Below are positions 35,001 through 46,073 of a stretch of 64,000 nt of DNA, in pieces (positions within the stretch are counted from its first letter, which is position 1; each line of letters begins with the position of its first letter). The notes beneath the pieces are model-generated. The model was not told the DNA's origin. It did not search any database and saw nothing but the letters and a program-made list of their open reading frames with translations. A program made the translations under genes and the position numbers. Origin of the DNA: Trichostrongylus colubriformis (taxonomy: Eukaryota; Nematoda; Chromadorea; Rhabditida; Trichostrongylidae); the NCBI GenBank assembly GCA_963978905.1, contig OZ022258.1, positions 54,854,591 through 54,918,590 of the forward strand, given 5' to 3'.

Positions 35001-38000
35001 CTACTATAAAAGGCTATATATAATTTGCCATTTTCAGCTGAAGCTTCACTCGGATCGAGGAGAACAACCCGGTGGAGCTGGTGCTCCACTACTATCAGCT
35101 TTGGATGGTTATACTGAAGACGAACTATCTGAATACCGACAGGTTTTCAATATGTTTGACACAGGTTCGCTTTATGTGTCGCCTGATCTGTTTTGAAAGA
35201 AAAAACAGGAAAATTTCCATTATTTATAACCTGTTGATCCTCTCTAACCATATAATATCATTCTGAGGTCAGCGAAATTGATTACGCGTTCCATGTTTTG
35301 TTTAAAAACTGTTGCATTTGATAAATGTCTACACACTGAAGGCGATTGGCTGCTACTGTTGCTGCTATGCGGCTGCTTTGTTGGCATTTCCTTTTTCTTT
35401 CGCAGTTAACCCTGCTTTTTCCTCATCCGTTGGGAACTCGTCCGTACATGGTGTTACGATCGGATCTGACATATTCCTCTGAAAAGATCAGCTATTAGCC
35501 TGGATTTGATATCAAGTTGAGGGACACGGGATGGGGGTGTGTACCCTTATGTCAGGATTTGCACGACGACGAGCGGCGTGCGACGCAGTGCTAGCCAGCT
35601 ATGAGCGTCGCGGTAGTGGGTCTTAGAACGATTACACGCTAATGCTGTGGTCGCAATACGCAGTTGACTTGTAATCGCTTCGAGACCCAATAACATGGCG
35701 CCTTTAATTTGTCCGCATTACTTCGCTCGCGCCATGCCGCGGTGCGAAATCCTGACATAAGGGTGCACACGCCGGGAATGGCTTAAAGACGCGTCCACTC
35801 TCGCGAAACTATTGGATTCGATCTCTTTTGGGTTTCTGCCCCATCATGAGATATTCTTTCTGTAAGACGTTTTATAAGCCCTCTCAAGTGTTGTATATTT
35901 GCAATTTTTTCTAAGGGGTGAAAGAGAGTGGGCGTCATGATTACTAGCAAGAAGTGAGAGTTGAGACACAAGGTGGTACACCAGTGGAGGTAAAAGAAAA
36001 TAAGATAGTCGAAACTCATAAATGGGTCCCTTTTCCATCCGTTAACCCTAGACGCGTACGTGACTTTTCGATTGGGACTACGCGGATCTGTGATGCATGG
36101 CGATCATGCACAGCACGGGGTGAGTGCTGCAGAAGAGATGGTTAGATGTAGGCATAGGTGCTTACTTCCTTAACATTCACCTCCGGCGAGTTCACACACA
36201 TATATACCCATTTTGAACACCCATGTTATCAAATCCATAGCCTTTCTGGTGTATGATGTCCTCAATTGTTCACTTGGCTGGGTATCAGGTTGCTAATGGT
36301 AGTGAGATGAGCTCTTCACTGAAGAGCAAAGACCCTCAGAATAGGTTTCATCTTATCAACCAGTTCGATTGGGACAGGGAGGATTTCCGACATTGTAATT
36401 AAAGGCCGAAATCTGAAAGACCGATGGCTTACATCTTTTCCTCTCTTTTTCTTTTTCGATTTATAGTCAGCTACTTGTTGTCCATCTTTCCGTACTATTC
36501 TCTTTTCTGGAGCCGTTTTCATTTCTACCCTATCAGTCTTATGCTTCTTCGAGTCATTTTCGTTCTCAGTAGGAAACTCGTCCGTGACTGGCGTGACAAT
36601 AGGATTTGATAATACTTGCTGAAACAGTTGTCAAATTTCGAATAGATCGAGTTACTTGCTATCGCCGGTTGAAAAGTTTGAAGTAATGGTCCATGGAAAT
36701 TATAGTACTATTTCTTACTCCCACGCGATTATGTTATCTTTGCTCTCTACAGACCGCATCCAAAGTTTACGAGAAAAAGTCGAATTTCGACGGAGATTTT
36801 AGCCCTCAAAATTTCTCTTCCGTTGAACGGCGACAGTCATGTGCTCGGGACGTGATGTGGGAAGAGAAATTTAGAAAAGTGTCTGAGAAGAATTGAAACC
36901 AGCCACTCCTTAGATTCACGGCCGTCATGGTCCCACCCACGATACCTAGGTGTACGAAACTTTAAAATCTGGGTTTTGAATACTTCTCTGTCGAGTTTGA
37001 GTTTTTCACATTAAACTTGTATGTGGAATGGCCGACCTTCTTTGATTTGCTTGACTTCTTTAGTGCCGCTGCCACATTCACGTCAGACCTCTGAAACAGA
37101 GGAGTTCTTTTTTTATAGTCCAAAATCTCAGGCTTTTCTTGGTAACTGGGGATAATCATGATTTTCATCCATTCGACTGGTCTGAAAGTCTACCCGAAGT
37201 TAGAATCCCCGGTAACACAGCAGTATTCTTTCGTTGTGCGAGTTTGTTGTTTTTTGTCCCCTTCATGAAGGACTTGCAGAACAAGTGTGGCCACGCATAT
37301 GCTTCCTTTTTCTGCCCATTACCTTTTTACGGGGGTGTGTACCCTTATGTCAGGATCTCGCACCGCGGCATGTCGCAAGCAAAGCAATGTGGACGCCGAC
37401 GCTAAAGGCGCCATGTTTTTGGGTCCCGAAGACAAGCCAGCTGCGTATCGCACCCCTAGCATCACCGTGTAATCGTCTAGGACCTAACTACCGCGACGGG
37501 CATAGCTCGCACACTGCGTCGCACGCCGCTCGTCGTCGTGCGAAATCCTGACATGAGGGTACACAACCCCTTCACAGTACACTTAATGCTTTTTAATCCA
37601 CTTAATGCTCACAAATCTTCAGGTATTGATTGCCCGTACAACCACTACGCACGTCACGCTATCTTACCGAATGTGAAAAGGTAGTGCGCGAAAGGGGTAA
37701 GCACCCCTTCATCGCACTAGGGGGCGTGGTTGCCACGTCGCGCCTGGAACCTTACTGTAGGTACCCATCTTTCATGCAGCACAGAATGTTTGATTCGAGG
37801 AGTGAAGAGTGGGATGGGCTGGCAATAAAGACTATGACAGAAAGAACATGACTGCCGCGCCCGGCGCAGGCAGTGCGCTATTGTTTTGGCACGTGGCACC
37901 CCATGTGTTTTGCTTCTGCGCACCTGTGGTTGAGTTCCAGCTTCTTCTTTGACTTCCACATCCTGCGTTTGCCCTGAAACAGAAGCTTGAGTGCAATTGA

Positions 38001-41000
38001 ATAGCTCAATTTTAGATTATCTGAAGGCCACATGTGTGGCTGATTTTCTCCACACATGTGCTGGAGGAAAAAGAAATGTCAGCAGCGTACCCTCCACTGT
38101 TCTCTTCGTTTTCGCCTGTTTCGCTCGGAGCGTTTTCGGCTTGCCCTTGGCCTGTTTTGGAGGCGAAACCTCCTGAACGAGAAGAAAATATTAGCGCTGT
38201 ACAAGTTAATGATGTTTGGACGCCCCGAACGTTGCACGACGTCAAAGCTCTCTCCTCGAACCGTGACAAGCTATGGGTGCACGCGGCGGCCACAACGGAA
38301 GCAGCAAGGAACTTAATGCCCACAATGTCGGAAACCGTTGGCGTGGTGTCTCGTTATGTGTGTCCTGGCCCACACACACGACTAGGTCAAGTCACAGGAA
38401 ACAGTTGCCGCTATATACCTCAGTTGTCGTTTGAATTAGGATAACGAAGTACCCGTTCCGAGCGGTGACCTGGTTACAGTCGCGGTAGCCTAGTTCGAGA
38501 GTCCCGACCCATACGCACTGCGTCCACCTTCAATATCAACTTGAGCGTTGACAAGGTGCCAACAAGACGAGAGGCTTTGAACATGACCACTTATACCGCT
38601 CACTCAGCCTAGCGATATAAAAATGGGTATCGATTTTACGCTCGCATGAGGCCAGCTCATTTCAAAGGTAAGCGCTTGGTGATGGGTTGAGCTAAAGGGT
38701 GAACGAATCTCCAACCGTTGTTTAGAATCTCGCATTGTTCAGAGTTCGCGAGCGATACACGCGATTCGGGCTATCATTCACCTAACCGATGCGTGTCCTA
38801 TTCTTTCCAGCTGAATCACAAGAAACGCGTTAGTCGCGCTCATCGCGCGATCGCCTGAATCGCTTGATCAATATGTATCTTCTAACTTCCGCCTGAATCG
38901 CGCTAGTCGCTATAGTTGCGTTTGCCCTTCGATCAATATTTATGTATTGTTCGTACCTGGGTAGGACAAACGTTTTTCTTTTTCGGTTTCTTCCCTCCGT
39001 CTTCAGTTTTGGGCGTCTTCTTTGCCTTCTTTTTCACATCTTCATCTTCCGATCTACTCTTCTTACCCTTCTTTTTATTTCCACCTTCCGAAGTTTTCAT
39101 AGTTGCGCCGTCCTCCGATGCTTTCTTTCCCACCGTTTCGTCTAGTGATTGTTTCGGTTGTTGGGTTTCTTCTATGGCCAAAGCTGTCTTCTGTATGTCC
39201 TCTTTGTCATCTATGAGTAACGCAGTTTTTGCTGGCGTTTCTAAACCTTTAGCCGAGCTAATTGATTTTGACTTCGTTTTTGACGATGTTTTTGACTTCG
39301 ACTTTGGTCTACTTGGAGACTTTACATTCTGCAAAAAATATCGCCCGCAATCCCACGTGAGATCCCTTTGTAAATATCCTATTTTCAGAAAAATCCGCTC
39401 ACCTTTCTGGTTTTGTCCTTGCAGACGAAAATTAGTTGAAATATGATAACTACAGCTATAATTATCGCTACTATTTCCATCACACAACTGCTTCAAGTGC
39501 CGAGTAATAATCAAAATGAACCTCACCCGACTAAGCTCGAATTTGTTGATTCTTCGGAGATATTTTGAATCTATCGATAGTCAATATCCTCCCGTTTGAA
39601 GGAGTTAGAAAAGTGTAGATGGTAGATGAGGCATTGTGTGAGATGGCCAACGTAGATGATTATAGACAGACAAAGAAAAAGGCGCGATCCACGAAAAATT
39701 ATGTATCTTGGGTCCTTCCGTGGGTTGATAGGCCGGTCCATTTCTGTAGAAGTAGCTGACCGATCACGAGCAGGCAGAGCCTAGGGTGTAGGCTAGGAAT
39801 CCCGAAAAGGATCAGGTCGACGGAACTCCCGCGGATTCTCCCGTGACACGACCAAAAATGGTCTTGTGGCACACCACAGCAATGCACTTGTCACGCGCGG
39901 TGGTGCTACTCACGCAAAGCGGTGACTCACTTCGAGTGTCCTCTCCTAAGTCGAAATGTTGCACTATGTACCTGCGATACGGTTGGCCTCTGCGTCCCTG
40001 TCGCTCTCCCCTCCCTTACCTCCTGCATCTTTCCCGCTTGTTTTGTCGGGTTCTCTCCTAAGCGCCTTAACGTACTCGTGCAATAACGAAATTCCCGAGT
40101 TACCACTACCGGTTGCACGCGAATCCCCTCATGATGGGTCTGTTAGGCTGGGGAAGTGTAATTGTGCCTTATTAATCCTTATGGAAGTTTGAAATGAGAC
40201 CCAGGTAAATGATAGAGTCTCAAATGCTGATTAAAACTGTGGAAACCAAACTGCCAAATGCCGCTCGGATCGGGTCAGGAGGGGGTCAAGGTTTCACTGT
40301 GGTGCTCATCGAAAGGGTAATCTCCCTAAAGTCATGCACTACGAGCCAGCCATGTGTGCAGCCAGGTCAACTAGTCGTCGCATGCAAAATTTACCTCCGG
40401 CTTCAAAACGGCATTCTGCAATACGTATTTGTTTCCATACTTGTGATCAGTATTTGAGACTATCGATCCACCAAGTTTCAAAATTATTTTAAAAAAACAT
40501 TTCAAAATTAATGGGAGTTAGAAGCATTTTGTGACATCTTTATGTAGACCTGAAATACTCAAAACTTAAAATGGACATAAACTCTTAAAATGTTAAAAAC
40601 CTTCTGTCGTGGCGGAGGTCCTGCTGGTCCTCCAAATTAGTTCCAAAAAAGCACTTCTAAGAAAAATTGATCAGGGGGCATGAAATTCTCCCGGGAAAAT
40701 GTTTCAGATACGCTTTGTATTGAAAAGAATTCTGTTTTAGATCGAAGCGGAGCTATTGCCCTGGATGAACTAGAAACAGCCATTCGCAATTTGGGCTTGG
40801 AACAAACACGAGACGAACTTGACAAGATTATAGATGAGGTCAGTGAAGAAACGAGAGCATGGTGTGTCCATATATGTTTGTAGATGGGAGCCTTATTCTC
40901 GTAGATGACAAAATGGGTGGGACCTTGCTTTGCTCGCAGAAATAACGGGTGATAGAAGTCAAATACATGGCGCACTACGAGCAGTGATCTGTGTGGGATC

Positions 41001-42611
41001 GAAGTTCAAGTTTTGACTGTGACAAGGATGGTTTGAAACGAACCATTTTCCAAAAAATGATCTTAACAAATTAATGAAGACATCATGAATTACAGCCAAT
41101 AATTTTTTGTTCTTCTGTCCAGGTGGACCAACGAGGCAATCATCAAATCGATTTCGACGAGTTTTGTGTGGTAATGCGGCGGCTATACATGAAGAAACGC
41201 AGTTGGAATGAAGTCGTCAAAGAATGTTTCAGCGTATTCGATCGTGTAAGTATGACATTTCCAAGAACAGATAGAAAAGTTGAAGTCATATCTGTAATGC
41301 AGGAGGGGGGGGGGGTGCAGACGCTCGCGATGTATCAGAGAGACCTGCTACCGATGTATCAAAGAGATCTGCTACTGTTTCCACCAGCTTTGACTCTGGT
41401 ATCGGAACGATAATAGGCGCAATCCTGTTCTAAAACTTCTTCTGTTATGCCAACGAGGTTGTTAGGTGGAATGTTTATTGGTAGCCTGACGTTTCGACCA
41501 GATCGTCTTCCTCAAAGGGAGACTCCACCACCGCGAGATGGAACGCCGCAACTCGTGTCAGTTGTCGTCAGTGATACAGATTCAGATGATCTGGTCGAAA
41601 CTAGGCCACCAATAAAGATTCCAGGATGCATATCGCATCCGTCGTGAGTATGTCGCGCGCGTTGCCATGTGCAACCTTGCGGTACCGCATTTGGTCACAT
41701 TTGCACAACAAGAACGTAATTGAAGTTCAAAGGTCCACCTCCCATGATAATATTACCGGCTTACTTCCTTGGGGCAAGTAGGTATCTGTATAATTGCTCC
41801 GGCTGCACCTTTGTTACTGCTGCAGGTGCACCTTCACGGTGTTGTGACTGCTCGAACCAACCAAGCCACGCCCATCCATTCGAATCGCACCTGGCCTTCA
41901 GCAAGCGAATTTCCTATGTGGAAACTGCCTTCATGATTGAAACGGCTGTTTCATTGGATTTTCATCTCTTATCGCAAGCTTCCTTCTCCACGTGAACGCC
42001 ACGCTGGAAATTCCTTTGTCTAAGGCCAGGTGTGATTTAGCTGAATGGGCGTGGCTCGGTATTGTTCGAGCAGGCATATTACCGTGAGGGTGCACCGTGC
42101 AGCCGCAACAGAGATGCAGCCTGAGCAGTTATCAAAGAACCTTTTTGCCCCAAGAAAGTGAATCACTGATCTGATCATCGCGTGGTGTGCCTTCGGTGGA
42201 ATTTTGGTGTAATTGTCAAAGAGGTGATTTCAGTCTGAATCGAGTGTGATCTCGAAGAAGGACTTTCAGTACATACTTCGTGAACTGGGCGATATCACTG
42301 ATAACCAAATTATCGACGAGATATTCATGGAGGTGAGTTATGAAATATCTCGGTATTATAAGAAGAATAAATGGTATTCAGTACTATTCATAGCACTGAT
42401 TTCTTACCGTAGCTTGACGATAGCTCTTACGGTGTGAATAATAATTTTGTGCTGACTACTTTGATGTGAAAAATCCATGACGTTTGCCAAATAATGAAGT
42501 GTTCTCAAGAAGAAGCCATTTCAGGCCGATGTCGATGGCAACGGCTTGATAGACTACGATGAATTTTCGTACATGGTCAAAAACTACATGACTGACGACG
42601 ATATCAATTAA
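29021..42611 (+). CDS. calmodulin-like protein with four EF-hands
   Basis: Calcium-sensor type protein of 210 residues. Exons: 29021-29119, 35038-35164, 40741-40838, 41123-41245, 42234-42332, 42525-42611; all phases agree. The first exon (MTSLSARQRNPL...) is assigned from its phase, its position and an acceptor (ttttcag) 23 bases upstream; it is the least certain part. EF1 (loop from Asp74, DTDRSGAIALDE) and EF4 (from Asp184, DVDGNGLIDYDE) have canonical loops. EF2 (DQRGNHQIDFDE) has Arg at position 3 and His for Gly at position 6. EF3 (DRSESSVISKKD) has Ser at 3, 5 and 6 and Asp for Glu at 12. EF2 and EF3 therefore probably bind calcium weakly. The ~33-residue N-terminal extension is basic. 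Introns 1 and 2 exceed 5 kb, and intron 2 contains an opposite-strand gene. AATAAA lies about 165 bp after the stop. Confidence 0.85.
30090..30522. repeat. MITE family C, long terminal inverted repeats
   Basis: 433-bp element with inverted arms of nearly 190 bp starting TTAAAGGAATCGTCCACGGA. The arms include CACGCGAAAAAATGCGAATC and the GGGCGGGGCC box. It lies in intron 1 of the calmodulin-like gene. Copies at 45115 and 61852. Confidence 0.85.
31180..31576 (-). CDS. possible small gene in intron 1 of the calmodulin-like gene
   Basis: Two minus-strand exons, 31576-31441 and 31370-31180, join in phase to about 108 codons. The ATG lies 11 bases after a GTACAG acceptor, the donor is GTATTT and the second acceptor is AAG, which is weak. 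The first exon is very basic (MRSDSTRKRRASMKAKFATR) and the second contains NGVILYKADVPKFKRAFSRF. No family recognised. The second exon might instead end at a GTACGA donor before its TAA. A long plus-strand frame overlaps (31473-31826), so the strand is not certain. Confidence 0.33.
31821..32050 (+). repeat. SINE-like repeat with a tRNA-type B box
   Basis: Begins near a GGCGGGATCAAATCCCGC segment that resembles an RNA polymerase III B box, followed by CACGCTCAAGCCTTCCACCT and a body shared with the reverse-orientation copy at 51960-52217 (e.g. CTCGTCTG, GTACATC, CGCAAGTCATT, GCGCCAAAT, GAACT/GAAATAGAATGC, GGCGCATCC). Confidence 0.6.
34030..34445. repeat. interspersed repeat related to 21.3-21.8 kb
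   Basis: Contains GCCAGTGGAAAACTCGCCTGGACTACCCGCC and CCTACTTCCCGGGT, the inverse of blocks at 21360-21640. The adjacent 33938-34060 segment is similar to 63850-63984 (AAAAGCGCGC, GTGGTTAT). Confidence 0.6.
35365..35478 (-). other. possible alternative terminal exon of the nested Lys-rich gene
   Basis: 38 codons in phase 0 between a TTTTCAG acceptor and a TAG stop: RNMSDPIVTPCTDEFPTDEE, then an Ala/Lys-rich tail. It is clearly homologous to the exon at 36618-36433 (SNPIVTPVTDEFPTENE). Either the last exon of a longer isoform or a piece of a second, tandem gene copy. Confidence 0.5.
35534..35772. repeat. MITE family D copy
   Basis: Ends GGGTGTGTACCCTTATGTCAGGATT and the inverse GACATAAGGGTGCACAC. 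It lies between the two duplicated exons (36618-36433 and 35478-35365). Confidence 0.75.
36433..36618 (-). other. possible alternative exon of the nested Lys-rich gene
   Basis: 62 codons, phase 0 at both ends, TTTCAG acceptor and GTAAGC donor. It starts QVLSNPIVTPVTDEFPTENE and ends in a very basic stretch (YKSKKKKRGKD), matching the composition of the main gene. It lies downstream of the stop-containing exon 37090-36962, so it needs exon skipping or belongs to another transcript. Confidence 0.55.
36753..36896 (+). other. candidate plus-strand terminal exon in intron 2
   Basis: 48 codons from a CTCTACAG acceptor to TGA with coding-like composition (TASKVYEKKSNFDGDF... EEKFRKVSEKN). Joined to the second calmodulin-like exon (phase 1) it would be read in a different frame and stop after 16 residues, so it is not simply an alternative end of that gene. 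Confidence 0.25.
36962..39480 (-). CDS. membrane-anchored lysine-rich protein, nested gene
   Basis: Unrecognised 236-aa protein encoded entirely within intron 2 of the calmodulin-like gene, on the opposite strand. Exons: 39480-39403, 39328-38957, 38172-38091, 37973-37924, 37090-36962; every junction has GT-AG and consistent phase, and the last exon ends in TAA. Residues 1-20 are a hydrophobic segment (MEIVAIIIAVVIIFQLIF) followed by CKDKTRK, so it is probably a short N-terminal membrane anchor or signal anchor with the basic part in the cytosol. Residues 27-150 are Lys/Ser/Glu-rich and of low complexity (RPKSKSKTSSKTKSKS, KKKGKKSR, KKPKKKN). The ending is KNSNSTEKYSKPRF. Two further basic exons (36618-36433, 35478-35365) may give other isoforms. 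The 176-codon plus-strand frame over exon 2 is its antisense shadow. Confidence 0.75.
37331..37570. repeat. MITE family D copy
   Basis: Ends GGGGGTGTGTACCCTTATGT and the inverse CATGAGGGTACACAACCCC, with the shared CTAACTACCGCGACG core. It lies in the last intron of the nested Lys-rich gene. Confidence 0.75.
41445..41640. repeat. fold-back element with GTTTCGACC motif
   Basis: CCTGACGTTTCGACCAGATC on the left pairs with GATCTGGTCGAAAC on the right, and TTTATTGGT pairs with ACCAATAAA. The order of motifs is the same as in the fold-back at 55860-56130, so these are diverged members of one family. It lies in intron 4 of the calmodulin-like gene. Confidence 0.6.
41745..42165. repeat. fold-back element in intron 4
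   Basis: GATAATATTACCGGC... pairs with ...CATATTACCGTGAG, and CCAAGCCACGCCCATCCATTC pairs with GAATGGGCGTGGCTCGG. The arms of about 200 bp are imperfect, which suggests an old element. Confidence 0.55.
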
Positions 42612-42865
42612 TAATCGAGCTGGACTCTCAGAAACTTTATGCAGAGATTTATTGTAGAATTTTTCAAGAAGAGTTTCACTGATAAACATGGTACTTTTGT
42701 CGTTCTCTTATGAGCCTCTGCATATTGAATTTATTATGAAACTCATCTTGTATTCATATCTGATATTGGGGTGGTAATAAAAGGGATAGCTAGGGATACA
42801 TGCTTTGTAAAGCAAGTGCAGCAGCTATATCTGGAGGTGATCAGTTTCGCGTAGGCTTAGTGTGC

Positions 42866-43042
42866 TCGCGCCTTGTTCATACTTTGCGCACGCAGGGCGT
42901 AGCTGTGCTCACAGGCAGTGCGGCAGAGTGGCAAGCGAGAGGTGCGGAGGTGACGCAGGAAACGAGACGCGGTGGCACAGGTGGAGACGCACAGACACGC
43001 AACCACGCCATGCCGCCAGCACCTTAAAGTGTGAACGCGGCC
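42866..43042. repeat. MITE family B, diverged copy
   Basis: Right end GTGTGAACGCGGCC followed by TAA; the left end GCCTTGTTCATACTTTGCG is mutated. The interior GTCTGTGCGTCTCC-type block resembles the copy at 13634. Confidence 0.6.
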
Positions 43043-44205
43043 TAAGAGTCCCAAGATCGCGGTGTTGCTCTATTTCTCACTCTTCTTCTTGTAAAATCAA
43101 CACACCACTGCCATGTATGTAGTTGAACACAATCTCACTAATTTCACATTTCAGCCCACTGAGCCCACTAAGTAATGGGCCAATTGTCTGCTACAATCCA
43201 TTCAAATCTACAAAACTATGAAGCCACAATCACCTTGAAAAATACGGATGCTTTGTGTCTTAATTTGCCTGAAACAACGAGAAGAATTGGGTGGATAAGA
43301 CATGAGAAGGATTTCGATAACCATGTCAAACTTCATTTTCACCAGCTGTTAATTGTTAGACATACTCACGGAGGGGTTGAGTATCTTGCGGAATTTATAT
43401 TCACTCAAACAATGAATGGCCTTATGAAATTGGAAGCATTTGTATAATTATGTCTGCCATCCTAATAAAATGATTGTAGCTCACTGAGCACCTTGTGGAG
43501 CCTCTAGCGCGGGAAAGTTCAAGAAAATAAAAAGGCGAGAACACTTAGATCGTGCGAAAATGAAGAAGTGCAATAACCCATCACCAACATGTATCAGAAT
43601 TAAATAGCTATGCAAACTGGAATAGAAAAGAAGACCCATTAACATTATATAATTCAGAATTCAATAGCTATTGAAATTGGGGTAGAATGGACGATAAATG
43701 GTTATAGACAAGTAAACCAAATACTAAATCTTTCTATTTGAAAAGCATTTTTCTTTCCGTCTTCCATGCTTCAGACACCAGCTTGGATGCAAGTTTTTGC
43801 TTTTATTATCTATTCCACGTGGATCGCTAGAATCCAGTTATCCCCGCATCGGGTTCCTAACCTGACGAGGTCACTTTGACCTTCATGTATCGATTCTTCG
43901 TCGCACACCTTGAGAACGACCGTATTACATCGTCTTAGACCGTCGTTAACGTGGTTGTTGCAGGTTTGCAGTTCGCTCTCAATTCACTCGTTATAATCCC
44001 ACCGTATAGCTAGTTCGTCCTACTGTTTCTGTTATAATTCACAACCACACCTGCATATTTGTTTATAAAGAAATTTTCGATCATTCCATTCTCCCATTCG
44101 GTCAAAAAGAACAATTGTTCGCCTTTCGGAAGCCTCCAGTTCCCCTTCATCTATTGCTATTCGCATTCCTATTACTAATTTGCTTAATATTCTTTCCTTT
44201 TTCAG

Positions 44206-44309
44206 CTAAGACCATAGCAGCGCCAGTCATTCACATTGCAACCACTAGTGATGACTCAAAACTTACAAAACTACAGTTGAAATTACAAAACGGATTGCCT
44301 CCCCTGTGG
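44206..44309 (+). other. isolated exon-like segment
   Basis: 104 bp between a strong acceptor (cctttttcag) and a consensus GTAAGA donor; only one of three frames is open (KTIAAPVIHIATTSDDSK...). No partner exon was found in phase. It could be an upstream non-conserved exon of the FKBP gene region or chance. Confidence 0.28.
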
Positions 44310-45114
44310 GTAAGACGTGCGAGATTTGGGGAATTTTAATATTACTGAATTGCTCGAAACACTTGGAATCACAATTACAAGTTTACGCTGACTTCTTAGT
44401 TTCATTGGTGTAGAGGTATTGTTTACTGAACTTTGCCTTTACAAATAGAAATGACCGTCAGTATCGCTGTGTCTAACGTCTCTTCGATTATGATTATGTT
44501 TTTGATACGTCAGATCAGAAATCCTGTCCCACCTATAATCTTTCCTAAGCTTAATGTTTTCTATTTGATGCCAATTAATGTTAAACAGCAGAGTTTTTCG
44601 TTCCCGACAGCCACCGATCATGAAACTGCTGCTGTACATAGACTTGGAAAATTTCCAAAAGTAGGGTAGAAAAAGTTATGTACATGCCATAAGTGGAACA
44701 GAATTTATGAGCCAGAGTTATACGGAAAAAATCAAAGGTAGTTAGTTGTAAGGTAGGGTGGTACTGTAGAGCCACCAGATCTTTAATTATCATGGCAGCA
44801 GATATAACGCTATGTAGGTACTACAATGCTTGAACTTTGTGCGCTCATCTGCACTTCCCTGATCACTCACTACAGGTTCATACTCTGTTTCAGAAGGAAT
44901 CTGCGTAGGATTTCACAAATGTTAGTTTCCTAGCAATTCAGCTTAACTTAAAAATGAAAATCGAGGAATTCGCCTGGGACATTTTTTCATTCGAAGTAGT
45001 GTTGCTCCCATTCATTACGTGACTACTGCGGTAAAATCTTCGAAGTCAATCAAGTTATGTTCACATTCTGGGAGTTTCAACCTATCCAAGGTTTTACTCG
45101 AATCTATTATTAGC

Positions 45115-45505
45115 CCCGAAAGAATCGTGCATGAAAAAATGAGTTTTTCTGTTTTTCAAATATTTATGTTGCACTTGCTTAATAAGGTCCACATGCTAAG
45201 GTTTTGCGTGAAAAATTGAGAATCCGGCTAAAATACAGCTGTTCAAAATGACGGCTGAGAGGGCGGGGCCTTAGAGGGACTGTTAACGTAACTTTGTTCT
45301 CTCTATGCGTCTCCAACATCGGCGCGGACGACGGGGCGGCATTTTCTCTGAGGCCCCGCCCCATCAGCCGCCACTTTGAAGGGCTGTACCTTGAGCGGAT
45401 TCTCATCTATTCACGTGAAACTCAGCATGCAGCCCTTAATAAGCAGATGCCACATAATTACATGGGCAATAGAGAAACTCATTTTTCGCTGCATGATTCC
45501 TTTAA
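45115..45505. repeat. MITE family C, diverged copy
   Basis: Shares the AAAGAATCGTGCATGAAAAA end, the GGGCGGGGCCT box and the TGATTCCTTTAA end with the copies at 30090 and 61852, but with many substitutions. Confidence 0.7.
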
Positions 45506-46073
45506 CTCAAGTATGACTGGACTAGGCTTATGAGCTATGCGATAACATGGTATTATACTTCAGCTTGCCAGTCCACTTACTGTTAAGACTAATGACAGCT
45601 GCGTAACCTCTATCCAACATAATTGTTCCAATTTTCTCACCACGTTCACGATGTGGCTATCGCAATTGGTAATAGGACGGCACTAACTGGTTTCGTTCCA
45701 CTGCTTTTCACTACTTCTAGCTTTTTCTATATCCATCATCTTCCACCACTTGAATTGTCATTTGTTGTAGTTTCATGCTTGAGACATGGAACTTTCACGC
45801 TTCAAGACCACCCCAGAGTGCTGGTTAACTTGGAAATGCACAATATTGCTATTTATCAATCCTTCTTTATTTATTTCCATTTGTACTATTATACTGCTCC
45901 GTTAATGGGCGTGTAATCGTAGTTGTGGCACCCTCTAGCTAACCCAGCACTCCTGAGCTTTTTTTTCATATGAATTTCTGGTCATTTCTTTTTCCCGCGT
46001 AACCTCAGTATAAATTTTATGGTGACGTGATTACGGTACATGCACCATGGAAATTTCGTATTACAGTAGCTGA

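Larger units (their letters stand above)
42612..46073. other. 3.5-kb stretch between calmodulin-like and FKBP genes
   Basis: Contains a family B and a family C MITE and one isolated exon-like segment at 44206. The spacing is too large for an operon. I see no complete gene. Confidence 0.45.

Noticed and set aside
38916..39446. 176-codon plus-strand open frame rich in Phe and Ser
   Set aside because: It is the exact antisense of the lysine-rich exon 39328-38957 (Lys codons read backwards as Phe/Leu). The minus strand has the splice sites, start and consistent phases.
43175..43447. 90-codon plus-strand frame followed by AATAAA
   Set aside because: ATG, stop and a polyadenylation-like signal are present, but the upstream acceptor does not give this frame and no homologous family or partner exon was seen. 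Possible, but not supported enough to annotate.
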